Under the pieces are notes generated by a model that was given only the letters and a program-made list of their open reading frames with translations, was not told where the DNA came from and made no database searches. This document shows positions 12,201-24,869 of a stretch of 64,000 nt of DNA, in pieces; position 1 is the stretch's first letter, and every line of letters starts with the position of its first letter. Source of the DNA: Neodontobutis hainanensis (Eukaryota; Chordata; Actinopteri; Gobiiformes; Odontobutidae); contig JALDNG010000719.1 of assembly GCA_024349245.1 (NCBI GenBank), forward strand, positions 28,884 to 92,883. Reading direction: 5' to 3'. The position numbers and the translations under genes were made by a program.

Positions 12201-15200
12201 AGAGAGAACAGACTGTAGATGGCATTAGAACAGACTGTGCAGTTGAAATGACTGTAGGCAGTAGAACAGACTGTAGACGAACATTATAACAGACTGTAGA
12301 TGTGCAGTAGAACAGACTACAGTAGAACAACATAGTAGAACATGTGCAGTAGTACAGACTAAAGACCTGCATTAGAACAGACTGTGGATGAGCATTAGAA
12401 CAGATTATAGACGTGCATTAGAACAGACTGTAGATGTCCATTAGAACAGACTGTAGATGTGTAGTAGAACAGACTGACGATGTGCAGAAGAATAGACCGT
12501 AAGGCTTCAGTAGTTGAGACTTTACACGAGCATTAGAACAGACTGTACATGAGTATTAGAAAAGACCGTAGACATGATTTAGAACAGACTGTAGAGGTGC
12601 AGTAGTACAGACTGTAGACTTGCAGTTTAACAGACTGTAGCTGTGCATTAGAACAGACTGTAGATGTGCAGTAGAACTGAATGTAGACTTGCAGTAAAAC
12701 AGACTGCAGAGCAGAAGTAGTACAGACTCTAGACTGGCATTAGAACAGACTGTAGAGGAGCAGTAGTACAGACTGTAGACTTGCATTATAACAGATTGTA
12801 GATGTGCATTAGAACAAGCTATAGACGTACAAAAGAAGTGACTTTAGACGTGCATTTGTACAGACTTCAGTGCAACAGTAGTACACACTCTAGATTGGCT
12901 TTAGAACAGACTGTAGACGATCATTAGAACAGACTGTAAACGCCCAGAAGAAGAGACTGACAATGTGCAGAAGATAAGAATAGAGAGGTGCAGTAGTACA
13001 GACTGTAGATGAGCATTAGATCAGACTGTATATGAGATTTAGAAAACACTCTAGACATGCTTTAGAACAGTCTGTAGAGGTGCAGTAGTTCAGACTGTAG
13101 ACGAGCATTAGAACAGACTCTATATGAATATTAGAAAACACTCTAGACATGCTTTAGAACAGACAGTAGAGGTGCAGTTGTACAGAATGTAGGCGAGCAT
13201 TAGAACAGACTTATATTAGTATTAGAAAACAATCTAGATATGCTTTAGAACAGACTGTAGAGGTGCAGTAATACAGAATGTAGACGAGCATTAGAACAGA
13301 CTGTAGAAGTCCAGTAGTACAAACTGTAGATGTGCAGTAGTACAGACTGTAGATGTACAATAGAAAAGACTGTAGAGGTGCAGTTAAACAGTTTGTAGAC
13401 GTGCAGTAAAACAGACTTCAGAGAAGAAGTAGAACAGACTCTAGATTGGCTTTAGAACAGACTGTAGATGAGCATTAGAACAGACAGTAAACGACCTGTA
13501 GAACAGACTGACAATGTGCATTGAATAGACTTTAGAGGTGCAATAGTACAGACTGTAGATTAGCATTAGAACAGACTGTATATGAGTATTAGAAAACACT
13601 GTAGATATGCTTTAGAACAGACTGTAGAGGTGCAGTAGTTCAGACTGTAGACGAGCATTAGAACAGACTGTATGTGAGTATTAGAAAACACTTTAGACAT
13701 GTTTTAGAACAGACTGTAGAGGTTCAGTAGTTCAGACTGTAAACAAGCATTAGAACAAACTCTATATGAGTATTAGAAAACACTCTAGACATGCTTTAGA
13801 AGAGACTTTAGAGGTTCAGTAATACAGACTGTAGACGAGCATTAGAAAAGACTGTAGAAGTGCAGTTGTACAGACTGTAGATGTGCAGAAGAAGAGACTG
13901 TAGACGTATATTAGAACAGACTGTAGACCTGCACTAGAACAGACTGTAGATTTGCATTAGAACAAACTGTAGATGTGCATTAGAACAGACTGTAGATGTG
14001 CAGTAGAACAGACTGTAGACGTTTATTAGAACAGACTGTAGACCTGCACTTAAAGAGACCGTAGATGAGCAGTAGTACAGACTATAGACTTGCATTAGAA
14101 CAGATTGTATATTAGTATTAGAAAAAATGTAGACATTCTTTAGAACAGACTGTGGAGGTGCAGTAGTTCAGACTGTAAATGAGCATTAGAACAGACTATT
14201 TATGAGTTTTAGAAAATACTCTAGACATGCTTTAAAAGAGACTGTAGAGGTGCAGAAATACAGACTGTAGAAAAAGCATTAGAACAGACTGTAGAAGTGC
14301 AGTAGTACAAACTGTAGATGTGCAGTAGAACAGACTGTAGACATTTTTTAGAAAAGACTGTAGACGTGCAGTAGAACAGACTGTAGATGGGCAGTAGTAC
14401 AGACTGTAGACTTTCATTAGAACAGACAGTAGATGTACATTAGAACAGATTGTAGATGTGCAGTAAAACAGAATTTAGTGGAAGAGACTGTAATAGAGCA
14501 GTAGTACAGACTTTAATCTGACATTTGAACAGACTGTAGAGGTGCAGTTGAACAGACTGTAGACGAGCATTAGAAAAGACTCTATATGAGTATTAGAAAA
14601 CACTCTAGACATGCTTTAGAACAGATTGTAGAGGTGCAGTAGTTCAGACTGTAGACGAGCATTAGAACAGACTGTATATAAGTATTAGAAAACACTCTAG
14701 ACATGCTTTAGAACAGACTGTAGAGGTGCAATAATACAGACTGTAGACGAGCATTAGAAAAGACTGTAGAAGTGCAGTAGAAGAGATTGTAAATGTGCAG
14801 TAGAACAGGCTGTAGACGTTTATTAGAACAGACTGTCGACCTGCACTAGAACAGACCGTATATGAGCAGTGGTACAGACTATAGACATGGATTAAAACAG
14901 ACTGTAGATGTGCATTAGAACAGACTTTAGAAGTGCAGTAGTAGAGACTGTAGATGTGTAGTTGAACAGACTGTAGACGTTTATCAGAACAGACTGTAGA
15001 CGTGTAGTAGAACAGACTGTAGATGAGCAGTAGTACAGACTGTAGACTTGCATTAGAACAGACTGTAGATGTGCAGTGGAACAGACTGTATATGAGTATT
15101 ATAAAAAACACTGTAGACATGCTTTAGAACAGACTTTAGAGGTGCAGTAGTTCAGACTGTAGACGAGCATTAGAACAGACTGTATATGAGTATTAGAAAA

Positions 15201-18200
15201 AACTCTAGACATGCTTTAGAAGAGACTATAGAGGTGGAGTAATACAGACTGTAGACGAGCATTAGAACAGACTGTAGATGTGCAGTAGTACAGACAGAAG
15301 ATGTGCAATAGAACAGACTGTAGACGAGCAGTAGGACAGACTATAGACTTGCATTAGAACAGACAGTAGATGTACATTAGAACAGACTGTAGATGTGCAG
15401 TAAAACAGACGTTAGGCGTGCAGTGGAAGAGACTGTAGTAGAGCAGTAGTACAGATTGTAAACTGGCATTAAAACAGACTGTACAGGTGCGATTGAACAG
15501 ACTGTTGACATGCAGTTGAAAAGACTTCAGAGCAGCAGTAGTACATACTCTAGATTGGATTTAAAACTGACTGTAGACAAGCATTAGAACAGACTGTAAA
15601 CGTCAGTAGAACAGACTGACAATATGCAAAAGAATAGACTGTAGAGATTCAGTAGTACAGACTGTAGACGAGAATAAGAACAGACTGTATATGAGTATTA
15701 AAAACACTGTAGACATGCTTTAGAACAGACTGTAGAGGTGCAGTAGTTCAGACTAAAGACGAGCTTTAGAACAGACTCTATATGAATATTAGAAAACACT
15801 CTAGACATGCTTTAGAACAGATTGTAGAGGTGCAGTAATACAGACTGTAGATGAGCATTAGAAAAGACTGTAGAAGTGCAGTAGTACAGACTGTAGATGT
15901 GCAGTAGAACAGATTGTAGACGTTTATTAGAACACACTGTAGATCTAGACTAGAACAGACCGTAGATGAGCAGTAGTACAGACTATAGACTTGCATTAGA
16001 ACAGACAGTAGATGTGCATTAGAATAGACTGTGGACGAGCATTAGAACAGACTATAGATGTGCATTAGAACAGACTGTAGATGTGCATTAGAACAGACTG
16101 TAGATGTGCAGTAGAACAGACTGACGATGTGCAGAAGAATAGATCGTAGAGGTGCAGTAGTTGAGACTTTACACGAGCATTAGAAAAGACTGTAGAGATG
16201 CTTTAGAACAGACTGTAGACATGCAGTAGAACAGACTCTAGACAATTATTAGAACAGACTGGAGACGTCCAGTAGAACAGACTGTAGAAGTGCATTAGAA
16301 AAGACTGTAGACGTCTATTAAAACAGACTATAGTCGTGCTGTAGAACAGAATGTAGAAGTGCAGTTGAAAAGACTTCAGAGCAGCATTAGTACAGACTCT
16401 AGATTGGCTTTAGAACAGACTGTAGATGAGGTTTAGAACAGACTGTAAAGGTCCAGTAGAACAGACTGACAATTAGAAAAGATTGTAAATGTGCACTAAA
16501 ACAGACTGTAGACGTGCATTAGAATAGACTGCAGTAGAGTAGTAAACTGGCATTAGAACAGACTGTAGACATGCAGTAGAACAGTCTGTAGATGTGCAGT
16601 AGAAGAGACTGTAGAGTTGCAGTAGTACAGAATGTTGATAATTATTAGAACAGACAGTAGACGTGCAGTAGATCAGACTGTAGATGTGCATTAGAACAGA
16701 CTGTAGATGTGCATTAGAAGAGACTGAAGACCTTAGTCTTACAGTAGAACAGACTGTAGACGAGCAGTAGAACAGATTGTAGACTTGCAGTAGAACAGAC
16801 TGTAGACCTGCAGTAGAAGAGACTGTAGAGGAGAAGTAGAACAAACTGTAGAGGTGGAGTAGTGAAGACTGTAGACAAGCATTAGAACAGTCTGTATATG
16901 AGTATTAGAAAACAATACTAGAAATGCTTTACAACAGACTGTAAAGGTGCAGTAATACAGACTGTATACATTTATTAAAACAGACTGTAGACGTGCAGTA
17001 GAACAGACCGTAGATGAGTATTAGAAAACACTATAGACATGCAGTAGAACAGACTGCAGTAGAGCAATAGTACAGACTGTAAACTGGCATTAGAACAGAC
17101 TGTAGAGTTGCAATTAAACAGACTGTAGTCTTGCAGTTGAAAAGACTTCAAAGCAGCAGTAGTACAGACACTAGATTGGCTTTAGAACTGACTGTAGACG
17201 AGTATTAGAACAGACTGTATATGAGTATTAGAAAACACTCTAGACATGCTTTAGAACAGACTGTAGAGGTGCAGTTGTACAGACTGTAGACGAGCATTAG
17301 AACAGACTTTAAACGTCAGTAGAACAGACTGACAATGTGCAGAAGAATAGACTGTAGAGGTGCAGTAGTACAGACTGTAGATGAGCATTAGAACAGACTG
17401 TATATGAGTATTAGAAAACACTGTGGACATGCTTAAGAACAGACTATAGAGGTGCAGTAGTTCAGACTGTAGACGAGCAGTAGAACCGACTGTATATGAG
17501 TATTAGAAAACACTACTAGAAATGCTTTACAACAGAATGTAGAGGTGCAGTAGAACAGACTGTAGACGTGCAGTAGAACAGACTGTTGTTGAGCAGTAGT
17601 ACAGGCTGTATACTTGCATAGGAACAGACTGTAAATGTGCATTAGAACAGACTGTAGATGTGCAGTAAAACAGACTGTAGACTTGCAATAGAGCAGACTG
17701 AATACGTGCAGTAGAACAGACTGTAGACATGCAGTAGAACAGACTGTAGAGGTGGAGTTGTAAAGACTTTTATTGGGCATTAGAACAGACTGTAGACAAG
17801 CAATAGAACAGATTGTAGATGTGCAAAAGTATAAACTGTAGACCTGCATTAGAAGTGACTGTAGATGCGCAGTAGAAAAGACTGTAAGAAGCAGTAGTAC
17901 AGAATGTAGACAATTATTACAATAGACTCTAGATGTGCAGTAGAACAGACTTTAGATGAGCATTAGAACAGACTGTAAACGTCCAGTAGAACAGACTGAC
18001 AATGTGCAGAAGAATAGACTGTAGGGGTGCAGTAGTACAAACTGTATACCAGCATAAGAACAGACTGTATATGAGTATTAGAAAACACTGTAGACATGCT
18101 TTAGAACAGACTGTAGAGATACAGTAATACACACTGTAGACAAGCATTTGAAATGACTGTAGAAGTGCAGTAGTACAGACTGTAAATGTGCAGAACAGAC

Positions 18201-19945
18201 TGTAGACGTTTATTAAAAGAAACTGTAGACGTGCAGTAGAACAGACCGTAGATGAGCATTAGAACAGACTGTAGAGCTGCAGTTGAACAGACTTCAGAGC
18301 AGCAGTAATACAGACACTAGATTGGCTTTAGAACTGACTGTAGAGGAGCATTAGAACAGACTGTATATGAGTATTAGAAAACACTCTAGACATGTTTTAG
18401 AACAGACGGTAGAGGTGCAGTAATACAGACTGTAGACGAGCATTAGAACAGACTGTAGATGTGCAGTAAAACAGACTGTAGACGTGCAGTAGAACAGACT
18501 GCAGTAGAGCAGAGGTACAGACTGTAAACTGGCATTAGAACAGACTGTTGAGATGCAGTTGAAAAGACTGTAGACGTGCAGTTGAACAGCCTGTATATGT
18601 GCATTAGAAGAGACTGTAGACGTACAATAGAACAGACTGTTGGCGAGCATTAGAACAGACTGTACACATCCAGGAGAACAGACTCTAGATATGGAGTAGT
18701 ACAATCTAAAGACCTGCGTTAGAACAGACTGTGGACGATTATTAAAAAGACTATAGACGTGAATTTGAACAGACTGTAGATGAGTATTAGAAAAGACTGT
18801 AGACATGCTTTAGAACAGACTGTAGAGGTGCAGTAGAAGAGACTGTAGAGGTGCAGTATTACAGAATGTTGACAATTATTAGAACAGACTGAATACATGC
18901 AGTTGAACAGCCTGTAGATGTGCATTAGAAGAGACTGTAGTTGTACAATAGAACAGACTGTAGACGAGCATTAGAACCGACTGTACACATCCAGGAGAAC
19001 AGACTGTAGATATGGAGTAGTACAGACTAAAGACCTGCGTTAGAACAGACTGTGGACGAGCATTAGAACAGACTATAGACATGCATTAGAACAGACTGTA
19101 GATGAGTATTAGAAAAGACTGTAGACATGCATTAGAACAGACTGTAGAGGTGCAGTAGAAGAGACTGTAGAGGTTCAGTATTACAGAATGTTGACAATTA
19201 TTAGAACAGACTGAAGACGTGCAGTAGAACAGACTGTAGAGGTGCAGTTGTACAGACTGTAGACGAGCATTAGAATAGACTGTTGATGTGCAGTAGAAAA
19301 GACTGTACAATAGAACATACTGTAGATGAGCATTAGAACAGAATGTAGGCGTCCATTAGAACAGACTGTAGATGTGCAGTAGTAAAGACTAAAGACCTGC
19401 ATAAGAATAGACTGTGGACGAGCATTAGAACAGACTATAGACGTGCTTTAGAACAAACTGTAGATGTCCATTAGAACAGACTGTAGATGTGCAGTAGAAC
19501 AGACTGATGATGTGCAGAAGAATATACCTCAGAGGTGCAGTAGTTGAGACTTTACGAGCATTAGAAGACACTGTACATGAGTAGTAGAAAAGACTGTAGA
19601 CATACTTTAGAACAGACTGTAGAGGTGCAGTAGTACAGACTGTAGACTTGCAGTTGAACAGACTGTAGCTGTGCATTAGAACAGATTGTAGATATGCAGT
19701 AGAACTGAGTAGACGTACAATAGAACAGACTGTAGAGGTGCAGTTGAACAGAATGTAGACTTGCAGTAAAACAGATTGCAGAGCATCAGTAGTACAGACT
19801 CTAGACTGGCATTAGAACAGACTTTAGACATGCAGTATAACAGACTGTAGAGGAGCAGTAGAACAAACTGTAGAGGTGAAGTAGTAAAGAATGTAATTGG
19901 GCATTAGAACAGACTGTTGTCGACCAATAGAACAGAATATAGACA
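9227..19945 (-). repeat. 23-bp satellite array, reverse orientation, block 2
   Basis: The same 23-bp monomer read on the other strand (TGCATTAGAACAGACTGTAG), about 465 units by length, with no other element recognised across 10.7 kb. The same variant monomers occur as in the forward block: TATGAGTATTAGAAAACAC, CTTTAGAACAGACTGTAGAG, GCAGCAGTAGTACAGACTC and the GACAATGTGCAGAAGAATAG monomer. The higher-order pattern was therefore present before the blocks were inverted. The GTTATTGGGCAATAGAACAG variants near 10330 and 17760 match forward versions near 7260 and 49570. Diverged AT-richer spots exist but no foreign insertion is evident. Confidence 0.94.
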
Positions 19946-20575
19946 TTACATAAATGCATGCTGGCGGTCACTTCCGAGGTCCGATCAAGTGAAATGTCGT
20001 CTTTTATATGTTGTTCTGGGTGGCCCTAGGAGCCAGCGTGCAAAATTTGGAGAGGCTACGACATTGTTAAGCGGTCAAATAGTGTTCAGGCGTCAATGGT
20101 CAAAACCCGTTATAAGCTGTGTCTTTAGGAGGCTGAAACTTTTCACTTTGATCTAAAGCCAGCAACCTTTGATATGTTGTTCTGGGTGGCCCCAGGAGCC
20201 AGCGTGCAAAATTTGGAGAGGCTACGACATTGGTAAGGGGTCAAAGGTCAACTAAGGGTACGAGCTATAGGCCCTGACAAGAAAGGTGTCTTTTGATCAT
20301 CATTTTTTTCCCCTTTGCTCTAGAGCTCTGCACTTCGGATATGTGATTCAGGGCTACTCCAGGAGCCAGGGTGATAAATTTGGGATTCCCACATGCCCAT
20401 TTTGTCAATGTATTTACCCTAGTGGGGGCGCTGGAGGTCACTTCCAGGTCCGATCAAGTAAAATGTGGTCTCCTTTTTCTCAACCCAGTACGTGGAAGCG
20501 TGTGGTAAAGGTTGGCGAGGCTACCACATTGATAAGGGGTTTAAAAGGTCAAAAAAGGGTATGCGCTAAAGGCCC
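19946..20575 (+). repeat. Unclassified 630-bp island with internal ~166-bp repeats
   Basis: Non-satellite sequence of more balanced composition inside the 23-bp array. The block ATATGTTGTTCTGGGTGGCC starts at 20006 and again at 20172, and a diverged form starts at 20339, giving periods of 166 and 167 bp. The associated AGGCTACGACATTG word repeats with it. A second word, CCGATCAAGTGAAATG near 19990, recurs as CCGATCAAGTAAAATG near 20453. No motif identifies a protein family: the open frames here (79 and 100 residues) lack recognisable domains. It could be a fragment of another satellite or of a transposon end. No clear target duplication is visible. Confidence 0.6.
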
Positions 20576-20727
20576 AGACAGACTGTAGTCGAGCATTAGC
20601 ACAGACTGTAGAAATGCAGTAGTACAGACTGTAAATGTGCAGAAGAACAGACAGTAGACAATTATAAGAACTGACTGTAGACGTGGAGTAGAACAGACTG
20701 GCAATTTGCAGATGAATAGACTGCAGA
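20576..20727 (-). repeat. Short remnant of reversed 23-bp satellite
   Basis: About six or seven reversed monomers (CAGACTGTAGTCGAGCATTA type) between the unclassified island and the GA-rich minisatellite. The island therefore sits inside the satellite, and the GA array begins after a satellite monomer. Confidence 0.85.
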
Positions 20728-20955
20728 TGAGAAGACAAGAGGAGGTAACGGGAGGGAGACGAGAGGAAGCAGAGGCCACAGAAAGTCCAGAGGAGGCAGA
20801 GAGTCCAGAGGAGGCAAAGGCCACAAAGAGACCAGAAGAGGAGAAGGAGTCAGAGAGACCAGAAAAGGCAGATGCCACAGAGAGACTAGAGGAGACAGAG
20901 AAGGCAAAGACACTAGAGGAGGGCAGAGGCCAGAGAGAGACCAGAGGAGGCAGAG

Positions 20956-22440
20956 GCCAAAGAGAGACCAGTGGAGGCAGATGCAACAGAGAGACCAGTG
21001 GAGGCAGAGGAGACAGAGTGACCAGAGGAGGCAGAGGCCACAGAGAGAGCAGAGGAGGCAGAGGAGACAGAGAGACCAGAGGAGGCAGAGGCCACAGAGA
21101 GACTAGAGGAGACAGAGAAGGCAAAGACACTAGAGGAGGGCAGAGGCCAGAGAGAGACCAGAGGAGGCAGAGGCCAAAGAGAGACCAGTGGAGGCAGATG
21201 CAACAGAGAGACCAGTGGAGGCAGAGGAGACAGAGTGACCAGAGGAGGCAGAGGCCACAGAGAGAACAGAGGAGGCAGAGGACACAGACAGACCAAAGGA
21301 GGCAGAGGCCAAAGAGAGACCAGAGGAGGCAGAGGAGGCAGAGAGACCAGAGGAGGCAGAAGAGACAGAGAGAACAGAAGAGGCAGAGGCAACAGAGAGA
21401 CCAGAGCAGATAGAGAACACGGAGAGACTAGAGGAGACAGAGAAGGCAGTGAGACTAGAAGAGGCAGAGGACAGAGAGAGACTAGAGGAGGCAGAGGCCA
21501 CAAAGAGAGCAGTGGAAGCAGAGGCCAAAAAGAGACCAGTGGATGCAGAGGAGACAGATGGACCAGAGGAGGAAGAGGCCACAGAGAGGGCAGAGGAGGT
21601 AGAGGACACAGACAGACCAGAGGAGGCAGAGGACACAGAGAGACCAGAGGAGGCAGAGGAGGTAGAGGACACAGACAGACCAGAGGAGGCAGAGGCCACA
21701 GAGAGACCAGAGGAGGCAGAGAGACCAGAGGAGGCAGAGGAGACAGAGAGACCAGAGGAGGCAGAGGCCACAAAGAGACGAGAGGAAGTAGAGGAGGCAG
21801 AGAGGCCAAAGAGAGACCAGTGGAGGCAGATGCAACAGAGAGACCAGTGGAGGCAGAGGAGACAGAGTGACCAGAGGAGGCAGAGGCCACAGAGAACAGA
21901 GGAGGCAGAGGACACAGACAGACCAAAGGAGGCAGAGGCCAAAGAGAGACCAGAGGAGGCAGAGGAGGCAGAGAGACCAGAGGAGGCAGAAGAGACAGAG
22001 AGAACAGAAGAGGCAGAGGCAACAGAGAGACCAGAGCAGATAGAGAACACGGAGAGACTAGAGGAGACAGAGAAGGCAGTGAGACTAGAAGAGGCAGAGG
22101 ACAGAGAGAGACTAGAGGAGGCAGAGGCCACAAAGAGAGCAGTGGAAGCAGAGGCCAAAAGAGACCAATGGATGCAGAGGAGACAGATGGACCAGAGGAG
22201 GAAGAGGCCACAGAGAGGGCAGAGGAGGTAGAGGACACAGACAGACCAGAGGAGGCAGAGGACACAGAGAGACCAGAGGAGGCAGAGGAGGTAGAGGACA
22301 CAGACAGACCAGAGGAGGCAGAGGCCACAGAGAGACCAGAGGAGGCAGAGAGACCAGAGGAGGCAGAGGAGACAGAGAGACCAGAGGAGGCAGAGGCCAC
22401 AAAGAGACGAGAGGAAGTAGAGGAGGCAGAGAGGCCAAAG
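20956..22440 (+). repeat. 632-bp higher-order repeat in the GA minisatellite
   Basis: The series starting GCCAAAGAGAGACCAGTGG occurs at 20956, 21173 and 21805. The copies at 21173-21804 and 21805-22440 are full length and almost identical, including rare words such as GCAGATAGAGAACACGGAG and GTGGATGCAGAGGAGAC (one changed to ATGGATGCAG in the second copy). The copy at 20956 is a 217-bp partial. This is tandem duplication of blocks of more than 20 minor units. Confidence 0.85.
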
Positions 22441-24869
22441 GAGGCAGAGGCAACAGAAAGACCAAAGGAGGCAGAGAGTCCAGAGGAGGCAGAGGCCACA
22501 GAGAGACTAGAGGAGGCAGAGTAGGCAGAGAGACCAGAAAAGGCAGATGGCAGTAAGAGACCAGAGGCCACAGAGAGATCCAGAGAAGGCAGAGGCCAAA
22601 GACTGACCAGAGGAGGTAGAGGACACAGAGAGACCAGAGGAGGCAGAGGACACGAAGAGACCAGAGGAGGCAGAGGCAACAGAGAGACCAGAGGAGATAG
22701 AGGAGACAGAGAGAGCAGAGGAGCCAGAGGCCACAGAGAGCAGAGGAGGCAGAGGAGACAGACATACCAGAGGAGGCAGAGGCCACAGAGAGATCAGAGG
22801 AGGCAGAGGAGGCAGAGGAGGCAGAGAGACCAGAGGAGGCAGAGGAGACAGAGAGACCAGAAAGGCATAGGCCACATAGAGACAAGAGGAAGTAGAGGAC
22901 ACAGACAGACCAGAGGAGGCAGAGGCCACAGAGAGACTAGAGGAGGCAGAGGAGACAGAGAGACCAGAGGAGGTAGAGGCCACAGAGCGACGAGAGGAAG
23001 CAGAGGAGGCAGAGAGACCAGAGGAGGCAGAGGCCACAGAAAGACCAGGGGAGGCAAGGAGAGTCTAGAGGAGGCAGAGGCCACAGAGAGACCAGAGGAG
23101 GCAGAGGAGACAGAGAGACCAGAGAAGGCAGAGGCCACAGAGAGACCAGAGTAGGCAGCGGCCAGAGAGAGACCAGAGAAGGCAGAGGCCACAGAGAGAC
23201 CAGAGGAGGCTGAGGCCACAGAGAGACCAGAGGAGGCAGAGAGACAGAGAGACCAGAGGAGGCAGTTAGAGCAGAGGAGGCAGAGGAGGGAGAGAGACCA
23301 GAGGAGGCAGAGGCCACAGAGTGACTAGAGGAGGCAGAGGAGACAAAGAGACCCGAGGAGGCAGAGGACACAGAGAGACTAGAGGAGGCAGAGGCCACAG
23401 AGAATCCAGGGTAGGCATAGGCTACAGAGAGACCAGAGGATTGCAGAGGTCACAGAGAGACCAGTGGAGGTAGAGAGAGCAGAGCAGGCAGAGAAGGCAG
23501 AGGCCACAGGAGGCAGAGGCCACAGAGAGACCAGAGGAGGCAGAGGACACAGACAGACCAGAGGAGGCAGAGAGAGCATAGGAGGCAGAGAAGGCAGAGA
23601 GACCAGTGGAGGCAGAGGAGACAGAGAGACCAGAGGAGGCAGAAGCCACAGAGAGACCAGAGGAGGCAGAGGCCACAGAGAGACCAGAGGAGGCAGAGAG
23701 AGAGAGACCAGAGGAGGCAGTTAGAGCAGAGGAGGCAGAGGAGGCAGAGAGACCAGAGGAGGCAGAGGCCACAGAGTGACTAGAGGAGGCAGAGGAGACA
23801 AAGAGACCAGAGGAGGCAGAGGCAATAGAGAGAGCAGTGGAGGCAGAGAGACCAGAGGGGACAGAGGAGGCAGAGAGACAAGAGAAGGCAGAGGTTACAG
23901 AGAGAGCAGAGGAGGCAGGGGACATAGAGAGACCAGAGAAGGTAGAGGAGGCAGAGAGACCAGAGGAGTTAGAGGAGAAAGAGAGACCAGAGAAGGCAAA
24001 GGAGACAGAGAGACCAGAAAAGGCAGATGCCTCAGAGAGACCAGAGGAGGCAGATGCCTCAGAGAGACAAGAGGAGGCAGCGGCCAAAGAGAGACCAGAG
24101 AAGGCAGAGGCCACAGAGAGACCAGAGGAGGCAGAGGCCACAGAGAGACCAGAGGAGGCAGAGGAGGCAGAGGAGGCAGAAGACACAGACAGACCAGAGG
24201 AGGCAGAGGCCACAGAGAGACCAGAGGAGGCAGAGAGACCAGAGGAGGCAGAGGAGGCAGAGGAGGCAGAGGACACAGACAGACCAGAGGAGGCAGATGC
24301 CTCAGAGAGACCAGAGTAGGCAGCGGCCAGAGAGAGACCAGAGAAGGCAGAGGCCACAGAGACACCAGAGGAGGCTGAGGCCACAGAGAGACCAGAGGAG
24401 GCAGAGAGACAGAGAGACCAGAGGAGGCAGTTAGAGCAGAGGAGGCAGAGGAGGGAGAGAGAGCAGAGGAGGCAGAGGCCACAGAGTGACTAGAGGAGAC
24501 AGAGGAGACAAAGAGACCCGAGGAGGCAGAGGACACAGAGAGACTAGAGGAGGAGAGAGACCAGAGTAGGCAGAGAAGACAGAGAGACCAGTGGAGGCAG
24601 AGGCCACAGAGAGACGAGAGGAGGCAGAGGACACAGACAGACCAGAGGAGGCAGAGGCCATAGAGAGACCAGAGGAGGCAGAGGCCACAGAGAGACGAGC
24701 GGAAGCAGAGGCAAGAGAGAGACCAGTGGAGGCAGAGAGACCAGAGAGGGCATAGGAGGCAGACAGACAAGAGAAGGCAGCGGCCACAGAGAGACCAGAG
24801 GAGGCAGAGGAGGCAGAGAGACCAGAGGAGGCAGAGCCCACAGTGAGACCAGAGGGGGCAGAGGCCACC

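Noticed and set aside
20706..21413. 235-codon Glu/Arg/Gln-rich frame on the + strand that starts in satellite
   Set aside because: Same repeat artefact; the start codon lies in a 23-bp monomer remnant.
20913..22679. 588-codon Leu/Pro/Ser-rich open frame on the minus strand, and many similar frames in 20.7-28.7 kb
   Set aside because: Unit lengths are multiples of nine and lack stop words, so several frames on both strands stay open. There is no domain, conserved start, splice or promoter evidence.
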